From assembly GCF_018263855.1 (NCBI RefSeq), contig NZ_CP073318.1, positions 5,208,001-5,272,000 of the forward strand: DNA of 64,000 nt, read 5' to 3'. Positions 1 through 13,343 of this stretch are shown piece by piece (within the stretch, counting starts at the first letter, position 1; each line of letters starts with the position of its first letter). The notes below the pieces were generated by a model that worked only from the letters and a program-made list of their open reading frames with translations, was not told the DNA's origin and ran no database searches. This DNA is from Kutzneria sp. CA-103260. Lineage in GTDB: Bacteria > Actinomycetota > Actinomycetes > Mycobacteriales > Pseudonocardiaceae. The position numbers were made by a program, and so were the translations under genes.

Positions 1-2
1 AT

Positions 3-1466
3 CCCGGCCAGGCCTATCCCGGCGGCTGGCCGCTGCCCGGGCAGCAGCAGCCCGGCCAGCAACAGCCCGGCCCCGGCTACCCGCAAACGCCGGCCTCCGG
101 GCAGCCGCAAGCTCCCGGCTCTCAGCCGCCGCCTCCCGGCTATCCGCAACCAGGCCCACAGCAGCCGCCGACTCCCGGCCAGCCACAGGCTCCCGGTTAT
201 CCGCAGCCGGCCGGTAACCCGCAGCAGGCTCCCCATCCGCAGCCCTGTCCCGGCCAGCCGGGACCTTCGGCGCAACCAGGGGTGTTCGGCCCAGGATTTG
301 CCGGGCAGCCGGGATTTCCGGCCCAGCAGGGCTTCTCCGGTCAGCAGGCCGCGCCGAGCCAACCGGGATTCCCCGCCCAGCAAGGCTTTGCCGGCCAGCC
401 ACCTTTCCCTGGCCTTCAGCCCTACCCCGGCCAATCGCTTTTCCCTGGCGAGCAGCAGCAGCCGCGGGCCAAGCGTCGGCGCGGGTGGGTGATTGGGGGT
501 GTCATCGGCGCGGTCGTGGTGGTCGCTGTCGCGGTCGGGGTGTTTGTGCTCAGGCCGTCCTCCGGGGGCGGCGGTGGCGCCGACGCGGGCACGGCGTTGC
601 AACCAGGGCAGGCGGTGAACGCGCAGACCCTCGCCGGCGTCTCCGCGGACGCGCAGTTCTGGTCGGTGTTCCGGCGGCAGATCCAGGCGAAGATCGCCGT
701 GCTCACGAGCGCGTCGTTCAACTCCCAGGACGCCTTCGCGTCCGGGCAGTACGACTCGATCTTCAAAGCCGGGGTGGACCACGGCGCGAAGAAGCCGTTC
801 CTGGAGCGGACGTACTTCCTGCAGGGCAAGCCGTCCTCGTTGGACAAGTGCGTCGGCGGGGTTGAGCAGACGTACTACATCAGCTCCCAGCGGTGGTCGG
901 CCCAGCCGCCCGAGCGGCCGACGACCTGCACCGTGCAGGACCAGGGCCTGCTCTACACGGGCAGCGACGGGATCGCCCCCAGCGGGCTCAACCAGACGCA
1001 GGCCGACGCGTACATCAACGCCCTGCAGAACAAGTACCAGGGCTTCGTGAAGGCCGGAAAGCCCACCCTGTTCAGCGCCAACGGCAGCCAGTACGTGCGG
1101 ATGGCGGTGGACTTCGGCCCGGTCAAGATCCCCAACGACGGCTACGAGGGCAACCAGATCTTCATCTGGGCCTTCAAGGACACCGGACTGGACGGTCTGT
1201 CCTGGCCGTTCACCAACGGCCACACCGGTGTCACGGGCTCGCACGTCGTCTACTACCTGGACACGAAAACCCTGCTGCCGGCGTACGAGGTGGTGTCGCT
1301 GAACCCGGCGCTCGACGACAGCACCGACAAACCCAGCACCGACGACACGTCCTACTTCGTCGGCTTCTACCGCTACGACTACCCCGACGCGCTGCCGGTG
1401 TCGACGACGTCCGACACGACTCCGTTCACCCTGCAGATGCCGGAGGGCTTCAAGCTCGCCCGCTGA
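3..1466 (+). CDS. Pro/Gln/Gly-rich membrane-anchored protein, 5' end missing
   Basis: The frame is open from the first bases of the window, so the gene begins upstream. The first ~150 visible codons are a low-complexity Pro/Gln/Gly/Tyr tract with PGQ, YPQP and GFPAQQGF repeats. A basic stretch (RAKRRR) and one membrane helix (GWVIGGVIGAVVVVAVAVGV) follow, then an exported domain of about 280 residues with no motif I recognise. The layout (disordered cytoplasmic Pro-rich arm, one helix, outer domain) is common in actinobacterial envelope proteins. A GTG at 282 could be taken for a start, but the same composition continues upstream of it. It ends 1 bp before the convergent methyltransferase gene. 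Function unknown. Confidence 0.8.
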   Translation, partial: PGQAYPGGWPLPGQQQPGQQQPGPGYPQTPASGQPQAPGSQPPPPGYPQPGPQQPPTPGQPQAPGYPQPAGNPQQAPHPQPCPGQPGPSAQPGVFGPGFAGQPGFPAQQGFSGQQAAPSQPGFPAQQGFAGQPPFPGLQPYPGQSLFPGEQQQPRAKRRRGWVIGGVIGAVVVVAVAVGVFVLRPSSGGGGGADAGTALQPGQAVNAQTLAGVSADAQFWSVFRRQIQAKIAVLTSASFNSQDAFASGQYDSIFKAGVDHGAKKPFLERTYFLQGKPSSLDKCVGGVEQTYYISSQRWSAQPPERPTTCTVQDQGLLYTGSDGIAPSGLNQTQADAYINALQNKYQGFVKAGKPTLFSANGSQYVRMAVDFGPVKIPNDGYEGNQIFIWAFKDTGLDGLSWPFTNGHTGVTGSHVVYYLDTKTLLPAYEVVSLNPALDDSTDKPSTDDTSYFVGFYRYDYPDALPVSTTSDTTPFTLQMPEGFKLAR

Positions 1467-1467
1467 G

Positions 1468-2147
1468 TCAGCGGCGGTACACCCGGTAAGAGATGACCCG
1501 TTCGTGTATGACCGGTTCGTCGGGGTCCAGGCCGGACCGGGCCAGCATCTGCTCCGCGACTGCTCGCAGTGGCGACAGGTCCTGGCCCGGCAACCAGGCG
1601 TACGGGTGGTTGGCGGCGTCGACCACAACCCGGCGAGCAGTGTCGGACTGCGGGAAAACGACCTCGACCACCTCACCCGCCCCCAGCACGGCATCCACAT
1701 CCTCATAGCCGGCCGGCCCGTGCACGTGGTGGGCTCCTCGGAGGCCGAGACGCCGGCCCTCGTCGAAAACGGCGTCGCGCAACGGGGACAGCTCGGAGGC
1801 GAACATCCGGCCGCCGAGGGTGACAGCGATGGCACCGCCCGGGCGGACCACGCGGCGGGCCTCGGTCAGGGCCACACGCCAGTCGGAAACGTGGTGCAGG
1901 ACTCGGGCCAGGTGCACGCCGTCGAAGGAGCCGGCGGCGAAGGGCAGGGCACAGGCATCGCCGAGCACAAAGGGAAATCCGGCGGCGAGAGGGCCACGGA
2001 GGTCGACGGCATCGAGAAGGATCAAGCGGCCGGAGAGGTCGGCGGCCACCGAGCCCACGCCACAGCCAACGTCCAGAACCGTCCCCGCCAGGAAACGGCG
2101 AAGCCGCCCGTAGAGGTCACGGGCGGCTTCGTCGGGGACGGGCTGGG

Positions 2148-2151
<4 letters not shown>
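1468..2151 (-). CDS. Class I SAM-dependent methyltransferase coupled to metK
   Basis: A 227-residue protein with a short Rossmann methyltransferase fold. Motif I is VLDVGCGVGSVAADLS, an acidic residue follows in LLDAVD, motif II is GSFDGVHLARVLHHV, and RRVVRPGGAIAVT is the post-motif typical of the UbiE/Methyltransf_11 group. The start is the GTG at 2151. It shares four bases (GTGA) with the TGA stop of metK, so the two genes should be translationally coupled. An in-frame extension to 2199 lies inside metK and is rejected. Substrate unknown. The coupling to the SAM synthetase gene is the only clue and suggests co-supply of SAM. Confidence 0.8.
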
Positions 2152-3350
<1,199 letters not shown>

Positions 3351-3441
3351 GACACTCCTCACAGATGTTCACGGCGCCCAAACGGCCCCTCGCGCCCGCG
3401 TTTATCGCGTCAACCGTACCGGGCGTGACGTCCAGTCCCGC

Positions 3442-4659
3442 TCAAGTCCCGAGCAAGAGCTGGGCCGAATCCCAGACTGTGGCCGCGAGCCGGGATTTGG
3501 AACCAAGGGGGATGGGACGTTCGTCACCATCGGCGGACAGCAGCCACCCCTGGTTGTCCTCCTGCTCGAACACCAGGCCGTCGCCGACGGCGTTGACAAC
3601 CAGCAGGTCGCAGCCCTTGCGGGCGAGCTTGGCCCGGCCGTGGTGCAGCACGTCCCCGGTCTCGTCGCCGGTCTCGGCGGCGAAGCCGACGATCACCTGA
3701 CCGGGGGGACGCGCCTTGACAAGCTCGACCAGAATGTCCGGGTTCACCGCCAGCCGAATGGGCTCCGGGTCCCGGTCACCCTTCTTGATCTTGGAGCCGG
3801 CCAGTGCGACCGGGCGGAAGTCGGCGACGGCGGCGGCCATCACGACGACGTCGGCGCCGGCGCTCTCGGCGTGCATCGCGTCCCGCAGCTCCATCGCGGA
3901 CCCGACCCGCACCACCCGCACGCCGGCCGGGTCGGCCAGGTCGGCGGTGTGCCCGGCGACCAGGGTGACCTCGGCGCCGCGCTGGGCGGCGACCCGGGCC
4001 AGGGCGTAGCCCTGCTTGCCGGACGAGCGGTTGCCCAGGTAGCGGACGGGGTCGAGGGCCTCGCGGGTGCCGCCGGCGGAGACGACAACGCGCCGCCCCA
4101 CCAGATCCCGGGGCAGCGCGTCGGGGGCGGCCAGCAGCAGCCGGGCCAGCTCCACGATCTCGGCCGGCTCGGGCAGCCGGCCCTTGCCGGTGTCCTTGCC
4201 GGTCAGCCGGCCGCTGGCCGGCTCGGCCACGATCACGCCGCGCGAGCGCAGCGTGGCGACGTTGGCCTGGGTGGCCGGGTGCTCCCACATCTCGGTGTGC
4301 ATCGCCGGCACCATCAGCACCGGGCAGCGCGCGGTCAGCAGCGTGCCGGTGAGCAGGTCGTCGGCCAGGCCGTGCGCGGCCCGGGCCAGCAGGTCGGCGG
4401 TGGCCGGGGCGACCACGACCAGGTCGGCGGTCTGCCCGATCTTGACGTGCGGCACCGCCGGCACGTCGGAGAACACACCGGTGGCGACCGGCTGGCCGGA
4501 CAGCGCCTCGAAGGTGGCCGCGCCGACGAAGTTCAGCGCGGCCTCGGTGGGCACCACGCGCACCCGGTGACCGGACTCGGTCAGCCGGCGCAGCACCTCA
4601 CAGGCCTTGTAGGCGGCGATGCCGCCGCCCACGCCCAAAACAACCTGCGGAGAGGTCAT
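3442..4659 (-). CDS. coaBC: Bifunctional phosphopantothenoylcysteine decarboxylase / phosphopantothenate-cysteine ligase
   Basis: Catalyses two steps of coenzyme A synthesis. The first ~180 residues are the FMN-dependent CoaC domain (VVLGVGGGIAAYKACEVLRRL; PAMHTEMWEHPA corresponds to the substrate/flavin motif, with His in place of the usual Asn). The rest is CoaB (SAGGTREALDPVRYLGNRSSGKQGYALA; later KIKKGD). The 405-residue length is normal. The start is ATG 4659, overlapping the rpoZ stop as ATGA. A longer open frame up to 4983 only shadows rpoZ. Confidence 0.96.
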   Translation of the reverse strand: MTSPQVVLGVGGGIAAYKACEVLRRLTESGHRVRVVPTEAALNFVGAATFEALSGQPVATGVFSDVPAVPHVKIGQTADLVVVAPATADLLARAAHGLADDLLTGTLLTARCPVLMVPAMHTEMWEHPATQANVATLRSRGVIVAEPASGRLTGKDTGKGRLPEPAEIVELARLLLAAPDALPRDLVGRRVVVSAGGTREALDPVRYLGNRSSGKQGYALARVAAQRGAEVTLVAGHTADLADPAGVRVVRVGSAMELRDAMHAESAGADVVVMAAAVADFRPVALAGSKIKKGDRDPEPIRLAVNPDILVELVKARPPGQVIVGFAAETGDETGDVLHHGRAKLARKGCDLLVVNAVGDGLVFEQEDNQGWLLSADGDERPIPLGSKSRLAATVWDSAQLLLGT

Positions 4660-4967
4660 TCGCCTTCGGTGTGCTCGAGCATGCCGGCGTGGATCTCGCG
4701 CAGCGCGATCGACAGCGGCTTCTCGCGCGGGCCCGGCTCGACCAGCGGGCCGACGTACTCCAGCAGGCCCTCGCCCAGCTGGGCGTAGTAGTCGTTGATC
4801 TGCCGGGCGCGCTTGGCCGAGTAGATCACCAGCGCGTACTTCGAGCTGACCTGCTCCAGCAGGTCGTCGATCGGCGGGTTGGTGATGCCCTCCGGCGCGG
4901 AGGCGGGCTCGCCGACGGCGGTCAGGTGGCTCGGGATGGTCAAGACAACGCTCCTGGAGGTAGTCAC
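4656..4967 (-). CDS. rpoZ: RNA polymerase omega subunit
   Basis: A small assembly subunit of RNA polymerase. The core is typical: GITNPPIDDLLEQVSSKYALVIYSAKRARQINDYYAQLGEGLLEYVGP, followed by the actinobacterial EKPLSIALREIHAGML tail. Two starts are possible. GTG 4967 overlaps the gmk stop as GTGA. A TTG about 18 bases downstream has an AGGAG 7 bases before it. The latter would give a shorter N-terminus closer to homologues. The coordinates use the longer form. Confidence 0.95.
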   Translation of the reverse strand: MTTSRSVVLTIPSHLTAVGEPASAPEGITNPPIDDLLEQVSSKYALVIYSAKRARQINDYYAQLGEGLLEYVGPLVEPGPREKPLSIALREIHAGMLEHTEGE

Positions 4968-5578
4968 GGCTCGCTGGACACACGCTCGGTGGGCGAGCCG
5001 ACCACCAAGGTTAGCAACTCACGGGCAACGGTACGAACATCGGAGTTCACCAGCACCTCGTCGAACTCCTCGGCCGCGGCCAGCTCACGCTCGGCCACCT
5101 CCAGCCGGCGCTGGACGACCGCCGGATCCTCGGTGCCCCGGCCGGTCAGCCGGGTCACCAGGACCTCCCACGTCGGCGGCATCAGCATGACCAGCTGGGC
5201 CTCGGGCATCGCCCGCCGCACCTGCCGGGCGCCCTGCAGCTCGATCTCGAGGATCGCTGGAGTTCCCCGCTCCAGCGCGGCCTCGACCGGCCGCCGCGGC
5301 GTGCCGTAGCAGTTGCCCGCGTACTCGGCGTGCTCCAGGAGCTCGCCGGCGGTCACCATGCGGTCGAACTCGTCCCGGTCGACGAAGTGGTAGTGCTCGC
5401 CGTCCACCTCGCCGGGGCGGGGCTTCCGGGTGGTCACCGAGACGCTGTAGTACACGTCCTCACCGAGTCCGCGCAGCTCGCTGAGCACGCTGGACTTGCC
5501 GACCCCGGACGGGCCGGACAGCACGGTGAGGCGGGGTCGGGCACGGGTGCCCGACCCCTTCTCGGCCAACCTGCTCAC
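4964..5578 (-). CDS. gmk: Guanylate kinase
   Basis: Phosphorylates GMP to GDP with ATP. The 204-residue protein has the P-loop SGPSGVGKSS near residue 24, the GMP-binding stretch SVTTRKPRPGEVDGEHYHFVDRDEFDRM, and the lid region with RLTGRGTEDPAVVQRRL. The start is GTG 5578, overlapping the mihF stop (GTGA). The much longer open frame reaching 6052 reads out of frame through mihF and is not used. Confidence 0.96.
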   Translation of the reverse strand: MSRLAEKGSGTRARPRLTVLSGPSGVGKSSVLSELRGLGEDVYYSVSVTTRKPRPGEVDGEHYHFVDRDEFDRMVTAGELLEHAEYAGNCYGTPRRPVEAALERGTPAILEIELQGARQVRRAMPEAQLVMLMPPTWEVLVTRLTGRGTEDPAVVQRRLEVAERELAAAEEFDEVLVNSDVRTVARELLTLVVGSPTERVSSEP

Positions 5579-5892
5579 TCGCCGCCGAACTCGGTCAGCA
5601 GTGCCTTGCGCTGGCGGTCGCCGAGACCACGCAGACGGCGGCTGGTCGCGATCTCCAGCCGCTCCATGATCTGCGCGGCCCGGACCTTGCCGACGCCGGG
5701 CAGGGACTCCAGGAGTGCGGAGACCTTCATCTTGCCGAGGACCTCGTCGGTGTCGGCGGCGGTCAGCACGTCCTTCAGGTTCGTGCCGCCACGCTTGAGG
5801 CGCTCCTTGAGCTCGGCCCGGGCGCGACGAGCGGCAGCCGCCTTCTCCAGCGCTGCGGCCCGCTGCTCCTCGGTCAGCTGGGGAAGGGCCAC
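5575..5892 (-). CDS. mihF: Actinobacterial integration host factor
   Basis: A basic nucleoid-associated protein of 105 residues, related to mycobacterial mIHF and Streptomyces sIHF and unrelated to enterobacterial IHF. The body has an N-terminal charged helix (LTEEQRAAALEKAAAARRARAELKERLKRG) and the DNA-binding helix-two-turn-helix region (LLESLPGVGKVRAAQIMERLEIATSRRLRGLGDRQR). The GTG at 5892 is chosen because GGAGGAGATC sits directly upstream and it gives the family length. The gene heads the gmk-rpoZ-coaBC-metK string, an arrangement common in actinobacteria. Confidence 0.95.
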   Translation of the reverse strand: MALPQLTEEQRAAALEKAAAARRARAELKERLKRGGTNLKDVLTAADTDEVLGKMKVSALLESLPGVGKVRAAQIMERLEIATSRRLRGLGDRQRKALLTEFGGE

Positions 5893-6157
5893 GATCTCCT
5901 CCGTGGTGTGGGTGTTCTTCAGTGGGATCGGTGTCGCGACCGTACCGATCGAGTACCGCCCGGTACAACGTGGGTCCCCGTGGTGACAACGCAACCAATG
6001 CGGTGACACTCCCCCACCCGGTCGGGTGCATCTCGACCAAAGCGGCCGTCACGACGTGAAAGAAGTACTACCAAGGTCCCTCGACCGCGCGATCACCGCC
6101 ACCGGTGATGTGCCCCCACCGGCCCGTGTGCTATGCACGACCAGCGCGGTTCCAAGA

Positions 6158-7021
6158 TCAACTTGCGAAACCCCCTGCCACGCCTGCGGATTCACCCAGC
6201 TCGCGGACGGATTCCCTGGTCGCGACGGCGGCCGCGCGCAACGCCGCCACATCGGGCCCGTGCCGCAGCACATCCCGCGAGGAATTGGGCAGCACCAGAC
6301 CGGAAATGCCGCCGAACAGCCGGCGCAGGTCGGCGACGGTGCCGCCCTGCGCGCCCAGCCCGGGAGCCAGCACTGGGCCGTTCAGGCGAGACAGGTCGAG
6401 CTCGGTTCGCCCGACCGTGGCCCCGATGACAACACCCACATGGCCCAACGGTTTAGCGCTTTCATTGCGTTCGGCCGCCGCGTCGACGATCGACTGCGCG
6501 ATGGAGACACCCGAATCGGCGCGCGCCCGCTGCACGGACGCGCCTTCCTTGTTGGATGTCAAGGCGAGCACGAAAATCCCGCGACCGGTTTTCTCGCTCA
6601 GCTCCAAAGCCGGGTCGAGGGAACCGAATCCGAGATACGGCGAGAGCGTGACGGCGTCGCCGGCCAGCGGCGAGTCGTCGGACAGGAACGCGGTCGCGTA
6701 GGCGGCCATCGTGGAGCCGATGTCGCCCCGCTTGGCGTCCACGATCACCAGCGCGCCGGCCGCCCGCGCCTCGGCGATGGTCCGCTCCAGCACGGCCACC
6801 CCACGGGAGCCGAAGGCCTCGAAGAACGCGGCCTGAGGCTTCACTAGGGCCACTTCGGCGCCGAAGGCCTCGACACAGGTCAGCGCGAACCGCTCAAGAC
6901 CGTTTACATCGATGGAAAGGCCCCAGTCGGACAGCAGCCCCGGGTGCGGGTCGATACCGGCCACCAGCGGCCCGGCGGCGGCCACCTTGGCCGCCAGCCG
7001 GGCCCCAAAAAACTCGCTCAC
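6158..7021 (-). CDS. pyrF: Orotidine 5'-phosphate decarboxylase
   Basis: Last step of UMP synthesis. The 287-residue protein is of the longer actinobacterial OMP decarboxylase type (PyrF subfamily 2). It has the catalytic VIVDAKRGDIGSTMAAYA motif (Asp-Lys-Asp set), FGSRGVAVLERTI, and LVLPNSSRDVLRHG near the end. The start is GTG 7021, whose ribosome binding site comes from the end of a 69-bp repeat at 7029-7097 that separates it from carB. It is the last gene of the pyr operon. Confidence 0.96.
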   Translation of the reverse strand: MSEFFGARLAAKVAAAGPLVAGIDPHPGLLSDWGLSIDVNGLERFALTCVEAFGAEVALVKPQAAFFEAFGSRGVAVLERTIAEARAAGALVIVDAKRGDIGSTMAAYATAFLSDDSPLAGDAVTLSPYLGFGSLDPALELSEKTGRGIFVLALTSNKEGASVQRARADSGVSIAQSIVDAAAERNESAKPLGHVGVVIGATVGRTELDLSRLNGPVLAPGLGAQGGTVADLRRLFGGISGLVLPNSSRDVLRHGPDVAALRAAAVATRESVRELGESAGVAGGFAS

Positions 7022-7028
7022 TGCGGCA

Positions 7029-7094
7029 CCTCGCTAGCGCTCGGTGTCCGCGTTCGCGGACGCTCTGTGCTGGATGATTCGCTCGCAAGCTCGC

Positions 7095-7097
<3 letters not shown>
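7029..7097 (-). repeat. Intercistronic stop-to-SD repeat, copy A (carB/pyrF)
   Basis: Read on the minus strand, the element starts with TGAGCGAGCTTGCGAGCG, whose first three bases are the carB stop codon. It continues through a conserved CATCCAGCACAGAG core and a 6-bp hairpin (GTCCGC / GCGGAC with a 4-base loop), and ends in CGAGCGCTAGCGAGG. The final GAGG lies where the pyrF ribosome binding site should be. Three further copies are at 20413, 23887 and 32667. Confidence 0.85.
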
Positions 7098-10414
<3,317 letters not shown>

Positions 10415-10415
<1 letters not shown>

Positions 10416-11536
10416 CAGCGGGCCTCACTCATCAGCTGGCAGAACTCGTCGAACAGGGCGGCCGCGTCGTGCGGGCCGGCGGCGGCCTCGGGGTGGTACT
10501 GCACGGAGAACGCCGGCGCCTCCAGGCACCGCAGGCCCTCCACCGTGCCGTCGTTCGGGCAGTAGTGGCTCACGGTGGCCGCGCCGAACGGGGTGTCGAA
10601 GCGCTCCCCCGGCTCGCCCTCCAGGGCGAAGCCGTGGTTCTGCGCGGTGATCGCGACCCGGCCGGTGGCGGTGTCGATCACCGGCACGTTGATGCCGCGG
10701 TGGCCGTACTGGAGCTTGTAGGTGCCGCGACCCAGCGCCCGGCCCAGGATCTGGTTGCCGAAGCAGATGCCGAACAGCGGAATCCGCCGCTCCAGCACGC
10801 CGGTCGTCAGCGCCACGCCGTGGTCCTGGGTGGCCGGGTCGCCCGGACCGTTGGACAGGAACACGCCGTCCGGCTCGACCGCCAGCACGTCGTCCAGGGT
10901 GGAGTTCAGCGGCAGGACGTGCACCTCGATGCCGCGAGCGGCCATCATGCGCGGGGTGTTGGACTTGATGCCCAGGTCCAGCGCGGCCACCCGGAACCGG
11001 CGCTCGCCGTCGGCTGGCACCACGTAGGTCTGCGCGGTGGTCACGTCACCCGCCAGGTCCGCGCCCTTCATCTGCGGGGCGGCCTTGACCCTGGCCAGCA
11101 TCGTGTCCACATCGGACAGTTCGGCGCCGGAGAACACGCCGGCCCGCATGGCCCCGCGCTCGCGGATGTGCCGGGTCAGGGTGCGGGTGTCCACGCCGGC
11201 GATGCCGACGACGCCCTGCGCCACCAGCTCGTCGTCCAGCGAGCGGGTGGCCCGCCAGTTGGACGGGCGGCGGGCCGGATCCCGCACCACGTAACCGGAA
11301 ACCCAGATCCGCGACGACTCGTCGTCCTCGTCGTTCCAGCCGGTGTTGCCGATCTGCGGGGCGGTCTGCACCACGATCTGCCCGTGGTACGAGGGATCGG
11401 TCAGCGTCTCCTGGTAGCCGGTCATACCCGTGCAGAACACGACCTCGCCCAGGGTCGCGCCGAGCGCCCCGTACGCCTCACCGCGGAAGACCCGGCCATC
11501 CTCGACCACCAACGCTGCCTGCTCGCGAGCGCTCAC
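10415..11536 (-). CDS. carA: Carbamoyl-phosphate synthase small (glutaminase) subunit
   Basis: Hydrolyses glutamine and channels ammonia to CarB. The 373-residue protein has the N-terminal CPSase_sm domain (LVVEDGRVFRGEAYGALGATLGEVVFCTGMTGYQE) and a class I glutamine amidotransferase domain. The nucleophile Cys lies in LFGICFGNQILG, and the His/Glu pair in SVQYHPEAAAGP. The start GTG 11536 overlaps the upstream stop as GTGA. Residues read upstream of it belong to the neighbouring gene in another frame. Confidence 0.97.
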
Positions 11537-12042
11537 TGCGCGCCACCTCCAACGCCTGCCATGGACCGCAGCGCGGTCACCCACTCCTGGTAGTGCTCCT
11601 TCTCGTCGGCGCGGAACCCGCTGTCCAGCAGCTGGTCCTCCACCTGCCACCGCACGATGAGCAGGCCGTCGCCGAACATCACCTTGCCGGCCAGGCCCTG
11701 GCCGACGGCTGCGTCCCGGACCGCGTCCCGGGGGATCCAGACCGGGCTCGCGCCCACCCGGTCGATGAGCAAACCCTTGTCGTGCAGGTGAAGCGTCGCC
11801 TCCGAGCGGAAGCCGACGTCGCCCACCGCGACCCGGTTCTGCCAGCTGTCGTCCAGCGTTGTGCTGACGTACACGCCGGTCTGCTCGGGCAGCAGCTCGC
11901 CGCCCAGCTCAGTCGGCGCGGCCGGGAAGGCCGGCAGCGTCTGGGCCTGCCGGCGGGCCTTGTTGCGCCAGCCCCACCACATCGCGGCGCCGCACAGCAC
12001 GAAGAAGGCCAGCACGATGAGCACCAACACAAGCCTGGTCAT
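11533..12042 (-). CDS. Single-pass membrane protein of the pyr operon
   Basis: A 169-residue protein with one N-terminal helix (RLVLVLIVLAFFVLCGAAMWWGW), a basic linker, and a beta-rich domain that looks PH-like (STTLDDSWQNRVAVGDVGFRSEATLHLHDKGLLIDR). Mycobacteria carry an equivalent gene (Rv1382) between pyrC and carA, so the position is conserved, but no biochemical role is established that I know of. It overlaps pyrC (ATGA) and carA (GTGA), so it is translated as part of the operon. An accessory role in pyrimidine metabolism is inference from position only. Confidence 0.85.
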   Translation of the reverse strand: MTRLVLVLIVLAFFVLCGAAMWWGWRNKARRQAQTLPAFPAAPTELGGELLPEQTGVYVSTTLDDSWQNRVAVGDVGFRSEATLHLHDKGLLIDRVGASPVWIPRDAVRDAAVGQGLAGKVMFGDGLLIVRWQVEDQLLDSGFRADEKEHYQEWVTALRSMAGVGGGAQ

Positions 12043-13343
12043 GGCCGGACCTTCCCGTCGGACGCGGTGACCCGCCCGCGCAGCATCGTGGCGCGGACGA
12101 CACCCGGCAACTCCATGCCCTCGAACGGGGTGTTGCCGGCGATGCTGGCCAACTCGGTGCCCCGCACCGTCCACCGGGCATGGGGGTCGACCAGCGTCAA
12201 CGTCGCCGGCTCGCCGACCACCAGCGGCCGGCCCTGGTCGGGCAGGCCGGCGATCTCGGCCGGCTTCTCGCTCATCACCCGGGCCACGCCGCGCCAGTCC
12301 AGCAGGCCCGGCCGCACCAGCGTCTCCACCACGATGGACAGCGCGGTCTGCAGGCCGAGCATGCCCGGGCGGGCGGCCGACCACTCGCAGTCCTTGTCCT
12401 GCGGGGCGTGCGGGGCGTGGTCGGTGGCGACGCAGTCGACGACGCCCTCGGCCAGCGCTTCCCGCAGCACCTGCACGTCGGATTCGGTGCGCAGCGGCGG
12501 ATTCACCTTGTTCACCGGGTCGTAGGTGGCCAGGCGCTCGTCGGTGAGCAGCAGGTGGTGCGGCGTCACCTCGGCGGAGACCTTGGTGCCGCGCTCCTTG
12601 GCCCACCGCAGCACGTCGACCGTGCCGGACGTGGACACGTGGCAGACGTGCAGCCGCGCGCCGGTCTGCTTGGCCAGCAGGCAATCCCGGGCCACGATCG
12701 ACTCCTCGGCCGCCGCCGGCCAGCCGGCCAGGCCCAGCCGGGCCGCCCGCTCGCCCTCGTGGGCCTGCGCGCCGGCGGTCAGCCGGGGCTCCTCGGCGTG
12801 CTGGGCGATCACGCCGTCCAGCGCCTTGGTGTACTCCAGGGCCCGGCGCATGATCAGCGGGTCGGCGACGCAGTGGCCGTCGTCCGAGAACACGCGGACG
12901 TTCGCCTGGCTGCGGGCCATCGTGCCCAGTTCGGCCAGCTTCTCGCCGTGGAGCCCGACGGTGACCGCGCCGACCGGGTGCACGTCGACCAGGCCGACCT
13001 CGCGGCCGCGGCGCCACACGTGCTCGACGATCACCGCGTTGTCGGCGACCGGATCGGTGTTGGCCATGGCGAACACGGCGGTGTAGCCGCCCAGCGCCGC
13101 CGCGGCCGAGCCGGTGGCGATCGTCTCGGTGTCCTCGCGGCCCGGCTCTCGCAGGTGCGTGTGCAGGTCGACGAACCCGGGCAGCGCGACCAGGCCGTCG
13201 GCGTCGATCACCTCGACGCCGGTCAGGTCCTGGGTGCTCGCGGCGTCCAGCCACGGGCCGATCTCGGCGATCACGCCGTCGCGCACCAGGATGTCGACCG
13301 GGTCGCCCTCGCCGTAGAGGCGGACTCCCTTGATCAGCATCAT
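12039..13343 (-). CDS. pyrC: Dihydroorotase
   Basis: Cyclises carbamoyl-aspartate to dihydroorotate. The 434-residue protein is of the class I (long) amidohydrolase type. It has zinc ligands in DLHTHLREPG, His residues in HVCHVSTSG and EVTPHHLLLTDE, and the final metal Asp in CVATDHAPHAP. The start is the first of two adjacent ATGs (13343), 9 bases after GGAGGA. That ATG overlaps the pyrB stop (ATGA). Confidence 0.97.
   Translation of the reverse strand: MMLIKGVRLYGEGDPVDILVRDGVIAEIGPWLDAASTQDLTGVEVIDADGLVALPGFVDLHTHLREPGREDTETIATGSAAAALGGYTAVFAMANTDPVADNAVIVEHVWRRGREVGLVDVHPVGAVTVGLHGEKLAELGTMARSQANVRVFSDDGHCVADPLIMRRALEYTKALDGVIAQHAEEPRLTAGAQAHEGERAARLGLAGWPAAAEESIVARDCLLAKQTGARLHVCHVSTSGTVDVLRWAKERGTKVSAEVTPHHLLLTDERLATYDPVNKVNPPLRTESDVQVLREALAEGVVDCVATDHAPHAPQDKDCEWSAARPGMLGLQTALSIVVETLVRPGLLDWRGVARVMSEKPAEIAGLPDQGRPLVVGEPATLTLVDPHARWTVRGTELASIAGNTPFEGMELPGVVRATMLRGRVTASDGKVRP

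Noticed and set aside
3351..3441. SAM riboswitch upstream of metK
   Set aside because: The gap is 91 bp and shows no recognisable riboswitch fold or long paired stems.
4964..6052. A long guanylate kinase with a ~158-residue N-terminal extension
   Set aside because: The extension reads through mihF in another frame. GTG 5578 overlaps the mihF stop and gives the normal length.
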